The notes under the pieces were generated by a model that was given only the letters and a program-made list of their open reading frames with translations, was not told where the DNA came from and ran no database searches. From NCBI RefSeq assembly GCF_019059575.1, contig NW_024881827.1:372001-436000 (forward strand): 64,000 nucleotides of DNA, read 5' to 3'. Positions 31,604 to 41,876 of this stretch are shown piece by piece. Origin of the DNA: Amphibalanus amphitrite (lineage: Eukaryota > Arthropoda > Thecostraca > Balanomorpha > Balanidae). A program made the translations under genes and the position numbers. Positions within the stretch are counted from its first letter, which is position 1. Each line of letters begins with the position of its first letter.

Positions 31604-31839
31604 GGCTATCCCATCAGATTGTTTGTAGAAGTTTTCATTGAATCGAAAGAAGTTGTTTTGTAGGCAGTGGGTGAGCAGGACTTCAACATCTTCTGGAACC
31701 AGCCCAAACAGATTTCCAGCCCAAACAGAACCAGCCCAAACAGGTTCCAGAAGATGTTGAAGTCCTGCTCACCCACTGCCTACAAAACAACTTCTTTCGA
31801 TTCAATGAAAACTTCTACAAACAATCTGATGGGATAGCC

Positions 31840-32955
31840 ATGGGATCCAGGATTGCGCCATCTCTGGCCATAGTGTTCATGGGGAAGCTGGAAGCAGAGG
31901 CACTGCAGGTGGACAGACCTCAGCCAGACATGTATGTTAGGTACATCGATGACATATGGTGTCTCTGGACGCACGGCAGCGAGGCGCTAACTGAATATCT
32001 GGCCTTCCTCAACTCGAGACATCCGGCCATTCAATTCACGATTGAGCGATCAGACCAGGACGGGACGCTGCCATACCTGGACACACTGATAAGCGTGCGA
32101 CAGGACGGCTCGTACAGCACGGAGCTGTATTTCAAGCCCATGGCGGCACCGATCATTCTGCCGTATGACTCGGCACATGCCAGGTCTACAAAGAAGGCTG
32201 TGCTCACATCACAGATCACTAGGGCGATCCGTCTTGGCTCAGACACAGCGGCAAGAAAAAGAGGGCTCGAGAAGATACGTCATCTGTTTGTCAGTAATGG
32301 ATATCCGATGAAGATGATCAAGGAGTACAGTTGGAGGGAAATGAAGAAACATGAAGAGAGAAGCAGAGACAGAGGAAGAGAACGACGGGAACGGCCAGAT
32401 CAGCGACAACAGAACAAGAAGAAGCAAGGCACATATATCCGACTGCCCTTCGTTAATGACAAGGTGGCTGCTCAGGTGAAGAAGGTTGCAATCAACTCTG
32501 GATTACCAGTGGAGATAGCATGGACCACCAACAACACCCTGAAGAAACGACTGGTCAAGACACGACTGAACCCAGCCCCCTGCCCCTCGGGACGAAGGTG
32601 CTGTCATTCATGCCAGGCGGGGCTACAGTCCAAGTGCACGACCAAAAACGTGGTATATGAACTTACCTGCAGTCACTGCGGCGACACCTACATCGGAGAA
32701 ACGAGCAGGCCAGTTAGACTCCGCTACAACGAGCATCGGAGGAACGGCATTAACAGAGAAGAGGACACTCCCCTAGGAGAGCATGCGCTGCATAAGCACC
32801 CTGAGATGGATCGACGCGACATCTCGGTGACGGCCAAAATCCTGCGTGTATGCAAAGACGAAGCGGATAGAAGAATCGCTGAATCCATCTTCATCCGAGA
32901 CGCCAGGCCCAAAATTAACGATAACACTACATCATGGCAGCTTCTTCCAAAATAA
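31840..32955 (+). CDS. Penelope-like protein, C-terminal part, copy 2 (RT end plus GIY-YIG nuclease)
   Basis: The same 371-residue product as copy 1, on the opposite strand. The reading frame extends upstream to about 31741, giving 33 further codons (ending QSDGIA before the ATG). The lack of any amino-acid difference between the copies indicates either very recent formation or gene conversion between the arms. The 3' flank carries an A/T-rich tail of about 330 bp shared with the other arm. Both copies diverge from the centre, so any promoter at the junction would face both. Confidence 0.85.
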   Translation: MGSRIAPSLAIVFMGKLEAEALQVDRPQPDMYVRYIDDIWCLWTHGSEALTEYLAFLNSRHPAIQFTIERSDQDGTLPYLDTLISVRQDGSYSTELYFKPMAAPIILPYDSAHARSTKKAVLTSQITRAIRLGSDTAARKRGLEKIRHLFVSNGYPMKMIKEYSWREMKKHEERSRDRGRERRERPDQRQQNKKKQGTYIRLPFVNDKVAAQVKKVAINSGLPVEIAWTTNNTLKKRLVKTRLNPAPCPSGRRCCHSCQAGLQSKCTTKNVVYELTCSHCGDTYIGETSRPVRLRYNEHRRNGINREEDTPLGEHALHKHPEMDRRDISVTAKILRVCKDEADRRIAESIFIRDARPKINDNTTSWQLLPK

Positions 32956-33323
32956 TGTATATAAATGTGTGTGAATTGGTTCTTGAAAGATACCTATATA
33001 TGTACTGCTAGTTTAACTGGGGAATTATGTTTAGATATATTTTTAAGGTAGGAACTAGGGTGATCAATTTGCACGGGATCTGTATATTTAAATTTCTTAC
33101 TGCGACATTACTGAAGAACTTGAGACGAATTCGACATTGTGTGCCTGTTATGTGTGTAAATAATTACAATCGACCGACGAAGAGCTGTGCTCGAAATATC
33201 TCGATTTTTAATACAGTAATTTATTTTGGCAATTTCATATTTCCATACAGAAGTGAGGATAAGGTCAGCCAGATGCGCATACTTCTCATGATGATATTCC
33301 TCAGAACGCTTAACCACTTACGA

Positions 33324-33695
33324 CCCCTTAGATTTTCATAAAAACTGGTCCATGGGTACAGTTTTGGACGCTGATTCCAATGGTGAAGTTTGTTTTTCGC
33401 CACATATTATACTTTGGCCCCTAGAGGCATTCATTGTTTTTTTGGGGCGAAGGGGGACCCCCTTAGATTTTCATAAAAACTGGTCCATGTGTACAGTTTT
33501 GGACGCTGATTCCAACGGTGAAGTCTGTTTTTCGCCACATATTATACTTTGGCCCCTAGAGGCATTCAAAGTTTTTTGGGGGAAGGGGGACCCCCTTAGA
33601 TTTTCATGAAAACTGGTCCATGTGTACAGTTTTGGACGCTGATTCCAATGGTGAAGTCTGTTTTTTTTCGTCACATATTATACTTTGGCCCCTAG
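33324..33695 (+). repeat. Foldback left arm, array block 2 (about 3 units)
   Basis: The array resumes with the same unit after the Penelope-like insertion and is cut in the CCCCTAG word by the hAT at 33696. Confidence 0.9.
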
Positions 33696-35678
33696 CAGGG
33701 TTGTATACCAATCAAGTCGATTGAATTGATTGATTTGTTTCAACGCGTATTTTGAGTTGATTGGATTGAGTCGATTGACTTTTCGAGATGACTGGTTGAC
33801 TGACTCGTTTGACTTAAGCGACTGGTTGACTGATTTGATTCCCGAAAATCAGAGTGACTCGTATGATTGAGTCGATTGAATGGAAAGTTCAAATAAGTTT
33901 TAGTTGACGAAAAATAATGACACCAATTGATGACATCAAAGATCACAAAACTACACTGAAAACTGCTTGTCATCACAACTGCAATATGGGGTAGATGGCC
34001 AAATAAAGAACAGGGCCTAAACATGAACAGCCAACTTTGACTTTCAACTGCAATAACTGCTCCAATCCCGGTGATAGAACCTGGCGATGCACCTACCTAC
34101 CTTTCTGCACTCAGCAGGAAACGTTTTTTTTTTTTTTTAATCCAGATGATAAAGTGGAAGGCCCTATATATTAAAAAAGTGTGATTAATTAATAATTCAC
34201 ATCTCCACATCTCCTCAGAAACAACCCACTGAAATCTATAAATATCTGAAACCCCTACAAAAATAACTGAAACAAAAGCGCCGTTTTCGTCTCGCTAATT
34301 ACGTTTACGTACCTAATTAATAGCTAATTTGCTGCATTGTTTAATTTGCAGCAGAACGTTTGTTGATGCATTTCTCCTGAGAGCCTAAGCATAATATATT
34401 TAATATATTCATTTTCCTTAAAATATTTTACCGAATATTATTGAAGTGGTTTTATTTCAAATGAAATAATAATTAAAACGAAATTGGAGTTGTACAACCG
34501 ATTTATTTTATGATGATCTACCATACTACATGATAATCAATGACGTCATCTTACCAAAAATCAAAAGACGTAGAATAAGGATTTATAAAAGCTTATAGCA
34601 TACTTATTGGCAAAACATCCTGTGGTTCCAGAGTCCCTGTGGTCCTTGCCCTCTCCATTTCCTTTTAAATATATTTTTAATCCTCATCCCTATCCCCCAG
34701 TCCTAACAGTCTCAAATTTTATTGCAATAAAATGTTTTGAATTCTTCACATAGGTACCTAACATTGACATGCCACGTCCAGAGTCGTGGACCGCTAAATA
34801 CTTCAAATCTCTTCCTTCCCAATCTGACAACATCCCACGTCTCAAATGCACATTGTGTGGAAAGATTTTTCAGGCTGCCCGTCAGTCTCTGTCTAACCGA
34901 AACCGTCACATGCAGGTAAGATATTTATTTCTATTTCCCTATGGTTAATATGTTATTGATGCATATTATCCATTAAAATAGACATGGTGTAGGGTAAATG
35001 GCCAAATCACGAACACTGCCAAAATCCAAGCGGCCAACTTTCAACTGCAATATCTGATACTTAGTGTAAATGGACGAATCAGTAGGTACCTAAATGGCCA
35101 AATGCAGCGGGTTGAGGGGGGAAGAGGGGTGCGAATAGGTACCTGCCTAGCATAATTGAATTCATTTAAATCAAAATGTATTTTTCAGTGGGTAGGTACC
35201 TAGTCAACACACACACACACACAAAGGTGGTGATTTGGATTATAGGGGCGAGTCAACTACTGGGTTATTTTGCACCCATTAAATGAAACTTCTGCTCCAA
35301 TTCTACCCATTGAACCTCAATATCATGATCCACCTGTCCATCACTAGGTATCCTTCCTTATTACATAGAAACTTTGAATGGCATGGCAATTTATAATTTT
35401 AAATGACAATATTTTTATGTTTCTTCTGTAGGTAGGTGGGTAGGTAGGTAGGTAGCTACACCAGACTGCCATGGACACTTTTCCAAGTTGGTGGGGCAAA
35501 AAACCTAATGTATGTCTTGGTTTGAGTCGTTTGATTGAGTTGATTGATTCCTTTCATTGTCGCGTTTGAGTCGATTGAATCAATTCCCGAAAACTGCTCT
35601 GACTTGATTGATTTGATTGGTTTCCCAAATTTGTCGTGATTGAATTGATTGCTATTGATTGAGTCGTATACAACCCTG
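33696..35678 (+). mobile_element. hAT-type element with TTGATTGAGT repeats and a BED exon
   Basis: The ends CAGGGTTGTATAC and GTATACAACCCTG are flanked by the 8-bp duplication GCCCCTAG (33688-33695, 35679-35686) inside a foldback unit. Both ends are built of TTGATT/GAGTCGATT words. At 1983 bp it is too short for a full transposase but retains one coding exon at 34769-34915. Confidence 0.9.
34769..34915 (+). pseudogene. BED zinc-finger exon of a hAT transposase
   Basis: Forty-nine codons start at ATG 34769 and end exactly at a CAG/GTAAG splice donor. The translation has the BED pattern: SWTAKYFKSL with aromatic residues, then CTLC (C-x2-C), then RNRHM with a terminal His. BED fingers form the DNA-binding N-terminus of hAT transposases. 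The exon lies inside the hAT at 33696-35678. No catalytic domain or later exon was found, so this is a remnant whose product would at most bind DNA. A second His after the intron would be needed to complete the finger, or it may be the R/H cluster shown. Confidence 0.65.
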
Positions 35679-36615
35679 GCCCCTAGAGGCATTCAAAGTT
35701 TTTTTGGGGCGAAGGGGGACCCCCTTAGATTTTCATAAAAACTGGTCCATGGGTACAGTTTTGGACGCTGATTCCAATGGTGAAGTCTGTTTTTCGCCAC
35801 ATTTTATACTTTGGCCCCTAGAGGCATTTAAAGTTTTTTTTTGGGTCGAAGGGGGACCCCCTTAGATTTTCATAAAAACTGGTCCATGTGTACGGTTTTG
35901 GGCGCTGATTCCAATGAAGAAGTTTGTTCTTCGTCAAATATTATACTTTGGCCCCTAGAGGCATTCAAAGTTTTTGGGGGAAGGGGGACCCTCTTAGATT
36001 TTCATAAAAACTGGTCCATGCGTACAGTTTTGGACGCTGATTCCCATGGTGAAGTCTGTTTTTCGCCACATATTATACTTTGGCCCCTAGAGGCATTCAG
36101 ATGCACTTTCAGAATCACATTCGGACCCCCTTAGATTTTCATAAAAACTGGTTCATGGGTACAGTTTTGGACGCTGATTCCAATGGTGAAGTCTGTTTTT
36201 CGCCACATATTATACTTTGGCCCCTAGAGGCATTCAATTTTTTTGGGGGGCGAAGGGGGACCCCCTTAGATTTTCATAAAAACTGGTCCATGTGTACTGT
36301 TTTGGACGCTGATTCGAATGGTGAAGTCTGTTTTTCGCCACATATTATACTTTGGCCCCTAGAGGCATTCAAAGTTTTTTGGGGAAGGGGGACCCCCTTA
36401 GATTTTCATAAAAACTGGTCCATGTGTACAGTTTTGGACGCTGATTCCAATGGTGAAGTCTGGTTTTCGCCACATATTATACTTTGGCCCCTGGAGGCAT
36501 TCAAAGTGTTTTTTGGGGGAAGGGGGACCCCCTTAGATTTTCATAAAAACTGGTCCATGTGTTGAGTTTTGGACGCTAATTCCAATGGTGAAGTCTGTTC
36601 TTCGCCACATATTAT
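35679..36615 (+). repeat. Foldback left arm, array block 3 (about 7 units)
   Basis: The same unit family is present; the variant unit recurs at about 36100. The array is cut at TATTAT by PB-3. Confidence 0.9.
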
Positions 36616-37799
36616 CCTTCGCCCTGGTGGGGGGGGGGCCATTTTGGCCCCCCCCTGTGGTTTTTCAGCGATAACTCAGAAACCACTTGAGTTAGCGCCC
36701 TGAAACTTTGTATAGCTGTTTATTCAACATTTTTACATCATGTCCTTTTTTGGGGGGTTCGGGTCAGGTCAGGTCAGGTCACAAGGTCACCAAAACTGAC
36801 ACCACCTCTAAAAAAGTTCAAAGCTCTCTCAAAGGCACAGCTTTTATCCGATCGATGTAAAATTTACAGTACTTGAAGATGTCACCCAGCTCTACAAAAT
36901 GGCTATCTCGGATTTTTTATAAATGTGACCTAAGGTCACGTCAGGTCATCGCTGCTCCCCATTATAAGTCAATGGGAGAATCGAAAAGTAGTTGTTTTTC
37001 AGCTAAATCGGGCGTGATTGTTCCTATATTTCGTTATTGAAGTGTCTTGGGTCAGCAAATCACAGCCCATGTGAAACCATTTGCTTGTGACCTCGCTGAG
37101 GTCACGCTAGGTCATCTCCCTGGTCACCAGAGGTCACCAGCGGTTTTTCTGCACTTACTTGTTATTGAATAGAGATAGAGACTCCATTCGACGTTTATCG
37201 TGTTTGTCTCGTCAATGCGGATCGAATGATATGCAGCATGACCTATTTCGGTAAGGTCATGACCTTGACCTGAGGTCAAATTTTCAAAATGACCTTTCGA
37301 GGTCAAACTATATATCATTCGACGCGTCTCGACGAGCCAAGCACGATGGTGCATGAATCGTTTCTCTATTTTCTCGTGAATGCATGCTATAGTTAAAAAC
37401 ATTTTCAACGAAATTTGCCAAGTTGACCTTGCATGACCTCTGTAGGCCAAACCGTTGAGCTGAGGTCAAATCTGACGAACCTTGGCGAAAGAGCTTGAAA
37501 AGAGCTATCGATTGCTTTTTTCCGCGGCTCTCTAGCTCTTCTAGTTTCCGAGCTACAGCGGAATATGTCCGGCAACACCGAAAACACTGAAATTTGACCT
37601 ATGATGACCTCTAGCGACCTCAATATTGACCTTAGCGAAAAAAATGACCGAAATACTTTCGAACGTACTTGTTATGGGCTTTCGTTTGCTTTTTTCCGCG
37701 TCTTCCTAGCCCTCTTCGTTTTCGAGTTAGACGGGGGGGGGTCATTTTGGCCCCCCCCCACCAGGGCGAAGGTGGCTCAGACCCACACCAGGGCGCGGG
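36616..37799. mobile_element. TTAA-family element PB-3, flanked by TTAT
   Basis: It is inserted in the array word ATATTATACTTTGG, giving TTAT on both sides (36612-36615, 37800-37803). The ends CCTTCGCCCTGGTG and CACCAGGGCGCGGG are inverted. It has a G-run/CATTTTGG/C-run hairpin at each end and AGGTCA tracts inside. The duplication is one base off the family standard TTAA. Confidence 0.75.
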
Positions 37800-38067
37800 T
37801 TATACTTTGGTCCCTAGAGGCATCCAAAGTTTTTTTAGGGAAAGGGGGACCCCCTTAGATTTTTATAAAAACTAGTCTATGTGTACAGTTTTGGACGCTG
37901 ATTCCAATGAAGAAGTCTGTTTTTCGCCACATATTATACTTTGGCCCCTAGAGGCATGCAAAGTGTTTTTAGGGGAAGGGGGACCCCCTTAGATTTTCAT
38001 AAAAACTGGTCCATGTGTACAGTTTTGGACGCTGATTCCAATGGTGAAGTCTGTTCTTCGCCACATA
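37800..38067 (+). repeat. Foldback left arm, array block 4 (about 2 units)
   Basis: These are the last forward units before the arm reversal; they are more diverged than the outer units. Confidence 0.85.
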
Positions 38068-38115
38068 TTATATTACATGGACTATGGACTATTATATTAC
38101 ATATTACATGGACTA
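38068..38115. repeat. Centre of the foldback palindrome
   Basis: Repeat orientation flips here. The spacer is a scramble of ATTATATTACATGGACTA words, which are pieces of the array unit itself. There is no unique central sequence, so the two arms meet almost directly. Confidence 0.85.
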
Positions 38116-39715
38116 GTTTTTATAAAAATCTAAGGGGATCCCCCTTCCCCTAAAAAAAAACTTTGGATGCCTCTAGGGACCAAAGTATAATATGTGGCGA
38201 AGACTTCACCATTGGAATCGGCGTCCAAAACTGTACACATGGACCAGTTTTTATGAAAATCTAAGGGGGTCCCCCTTACCCCAAAAAACTTTAAATGCCT
38301 CTAGGGGCCAAAGTATAATATGTGACGAAGAACAAACTTCTTCATTGGAATCAGCGCCCAAAACTGTACACATGTACTAGTTTTTATAAAAATCTAAGGC
38401 GGTCCCCCTTCCCCTAAAAAAAACTTTGGATGCCTCTAGGGACCAAAGTATAATATGTGGCGAAGAACAGACTTCACCATTGGAATCAGCGTCCAAAACT
38501 GTACACATGGACCAGTTTTTATGAAAATTTAAGGGGGTCCCTTTCCCCAAAAAAACTTTGAACGCCTCTTGGGGCCAAAGTATAATATGTAGCGAAAAAC
38601 AGACTTCACCATTGGAATCAGCGTCCAAAACTGTACACATGGACCAGTTTTTATGAAAATCTAAGGGGGTCCGAATGTGATTCTGAAAGTGAATCTGAAT
38701 GCCTCTAGGGGCCAAAGTATAATATGTGGCGAAAAACAGACTTCACCATGGCAATCAGCGTCCAAAACTGTACACATGGACCAGTTTTTATGAAAATTTA
38801 AGGGGGTCCCCTTCCCCAAAAAAATTTGAATGCCTCTAGGGGCCAAAGTATAATATGTGGCGAAAAACAGACTTCACCGTTGGCATCAGCGTCCAAAACT
38901 GTACACATGGACCAGTTTTTATGAAAATCTAAGGCGGTCCCCCTTCGCCCCAAAAATCTTTGAATGCCTCTAGGGGCCAAAGTATAATATGTGGCGAAAA
39001 ACAGACTTCACCATTGGAATCAGCGTCCAAAACTGTATCCATGAACCAGTTTTTATGAAAATCTAAGGGGGTCCCTCTTCGCCCCCAAAAAAAAACTTTG
39101 AATGCCTCTAGGGGCCAAAGTATAATATGTGGCGAAAAACAGACTTCACCATGGGAATCAGCGTCCAAAACTGTACACATGGACCAGTTTTTATGAAAAT
39201 CTAAGGGGGTCCCCCTTCCCCCAAAAAACTTTGAATGCCTCTAGGGGCCAAAGTATAATATGTGCCGAAAAACAGACTTCACCGTTGGAATCAGCGTCCA
39301 AAACTGTACACATTGATTAGTTTTTTTTGAAAATCGAAGGGGGTCCCCCTTCGACCCAAAAAACTTTGAATGCCTCTAGGGGCCAAAGTATAATATGTGG
39401 CGAAAAAACAGACTTCACCATTGGAATCAGCGTCCAAAACTGTACCCATGGACCAGTTTTTATGAAAATCTAAGGGGGTCCCCCTTCGCCCCAAAAAACT
39501 TTGAATGCCTCTAGGGGCCAAAGTATAATATGTGGCGAAAAACAGACTTCACCATTGGAATCAGCGTCCAAAACTGTACACATGGACCAGTTTTTATGAA
39601 AATCTAAGGGGGTCCCCTTCCCCAAAAAAACTTTGAATGCCTCTAGGGGCCAAAGTATAATATGTGGCGAAAAACAGACTTCACCGTTGGAATCAGCGTC
39701 CAAAACTGTACACAT
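38116..39715 (-). repeat. Foldback right arm, array block 5 (about 12 units)
   Basis: Units of about 134 bp are in reverse orientation; the variant unit lies at about 38680. The array is interrupted at GTACACAT by a hAT. Confidence 0.9.
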
Positions 39716-41876
39716 TAGTGATGTCATTTTCCAAAAAATGTCTGACCGATACCGACCGATACCAAAATTTGGGAAAAATTTCCGACCGAATACCGACCGA
39801 TAACATCCCAAGCCAAAATTTGACCGAAATTTGACCGAACTTCTATTTGTTATTACTCTAACCCAAAATTAAAATATTTGGTAAATTCTGATGGAAAATA
39901 ATGGGAAATGGCATTTCAGTCCAAGTTCAGTCAATTCCTAGCCACTGCAAAATACATATTGTGGTAGAAGTTACATTGCTGAGGGTAGCAAGCAGCAACA
40001 CATGGACCTCAGCATTTCACAGATTTAGTTGATTAGAATTGTCAAGAATCTACTGTGGTCTATGTAAGGAAGAATGCCCATTCATGTTGCAAAAGCACGA
40101 TCAATTAGTATAGTCAAATGGTTGGTTATAGGTATGTTCATGACAACATTCCCTAGGAGAAAAGGCGGAATCAAAACACCACAAAACACATCAAAACTGC
40201 TTGGAAACTTGCCTTGAGTCTTGAGATGTGGTCTGAGATACTCTACAAATAATTTGACACTGGAAAGCCAGCTGAAAAGGCAGGTATTAGGTAGCTCTGA
40301 GCTTGAATTTTGTCCCAAAAATGAAATGAAAATTCATTACACAGGCACTATGTCTTATCTCTTGTTTGTCTTATCTTTACAAGAAAACATACCTACATAA
40401 TAATACCTACCTACCTACCTTACCTTACCTACCTTATAATACCTACAAAGTGGCGCCAAAGTGGCGCAAAAAGTAATAGGAGAACCAAGGATTGACTTTT
40501 AAGATCCTCATTTCCGTAACGAAAGGATGTATGTTGATGACGTAATATTTATTTATATGCCCTTTTGGTCGAATTATTGAAGGGAAATTAATTTTCTTGT
40601 AGTGAATTACACTCACAATGTTGATTTCATTAGAATTCAATATCGTGTTGGATCATTTACATCAATAAAATAATTCACGAGGCAGCATGTAACAATCCAA
40701 AACTTGTTTTTTGCAGCAACTTTATCAGCTGGTTTAAAGTCTCTGTTATGGCGCATCTGTTTCGAAATCCTTCCTTGTGTTTGGAATGTGGAAGATTCCA
40801 GAAATCTTTGCGTTAGGCGTCGGGTTTTTTATTATTTAGGACTTTTTCTCCCGACCATTACACCCCACAACAAGGCCCCGCCGGGGGGCTGGAGCCTAGA
40901 AGGTCTTATACCTTCTGTCAGTGCGATGAAAGCTTCCCGGCTCCATTACACTGACACCAGCTCACAAGTGTTCATGTCTATTATGTATTGTTAATAAAAG
41001 TCATTCCCACTGTTGTGTTTGCGACTCCAGACATCTCGGCTCTTTGGCTATACACGTAAGTACCTCCCTTAGCTTTGATTCCACATTAAGATAGGATCCC
41101 ACGTTGTTTTTGCTACCGGGTTCACATAAACCGGTTTAACGTAAGATTTGCTGCCCGGCGAAAATTGCCGGAGTAACTGCCCCCTGCTCGGGTATGGCAC
41201 TAGGCCGACCGAGCAAAAAAAAAAAAGGAAAGGACATGGGCCGATGTAGTTTTTGTCAAGATTTCTATGTTTTTATGTTGTGGTCATCTAGATTTCAAAC
41301 ATTTGGTTGGTACCTGCAATATGTAAGGAGAAAGTGGGATAGTAGAACACCTGTGAAATGTAAATGTGATCACTGCTAAGTGCTAAGTGCTAACTGTCCA
41401 GTCTTCAGAAACACATTTCAGTAATTCAAGTTGTTTTTGTCCTTGCATTTTTGATGACTGTAAGTATAATGATTTTTGTAGGCAATACTTCTTTGATTAC
41501 AGGTAAAATTTTAACAGTTAGACTGGAATAGAGTTTCAAAATTGTGTGTACTTGTGGGGCCAACTGAGTCAATATCAGCCTGCTTGTAGTTGTGGTTGGA
41601 CAATGGGTGGCTGCTGCCTGCTGGGTGGGTTGGCTAATGAAGTTGCCAAAATGTGGCATTTGGCATTTGGGGGAAATTTTGCAACTCTATCATTAACATC
41701 CCAATAAATTTCATTTTAACTAGGCAAAAATGGAATACTTTCTCTTTTTGAAAATGGTTTCACTGGCAGGGTGACCGAAAGTGTCCGATTTTTGGGGGGC
41801 TTGACCGACCGATTACCAAATCGGTCAGCATATCTTTTCGGTAACCGAAATTTTCGGTAACCGATTGACACCACTA
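39716..41876. mobile_element. hAT-type element with CCGACCGATA repeats
   Basis: It starts TAGTGATGTCA and ends TGACACCACTA, flanked by the 8-bp duplication GTACACAT (39708-39715, 41877-41884). The left end carries ACCGACCGATACC words and the right end matching GGTAACCGAAATTTTCGG words. The 2161-bp interior has no recognisable transposase; it holds CTACCTACC simple repeats near 40410. Confidence 0.85.

Larger units (their letters stand above)
30156..33323. mobile_element. Penelope-like element: head-to-head dimer forming a 3.1-kb palindrome
   Basis: The two 5'-truncated copies (30156-31711 on minus, 31735-33289 on plus) are joined at their truncated ends around a 23-bp spacer holding CAGCCCAAACAG repeats. 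The coding parts are identical. The insert is flanked by the 13-bp duplication CCCCTTAGATTTT (30143-30155, 33324-33336) in the foldback array. The right copy carries about 34 extra bases at its 3' end. Penelope-like elements are known for variable duplications and complex joined copies. Confidence 0.85.

Noticed and set aside
30516..32927. Antisense frames over the Penelope-like copies
   Set aside because: They are shadows of the real reverse-transcriptase/GIY-YIG frames.
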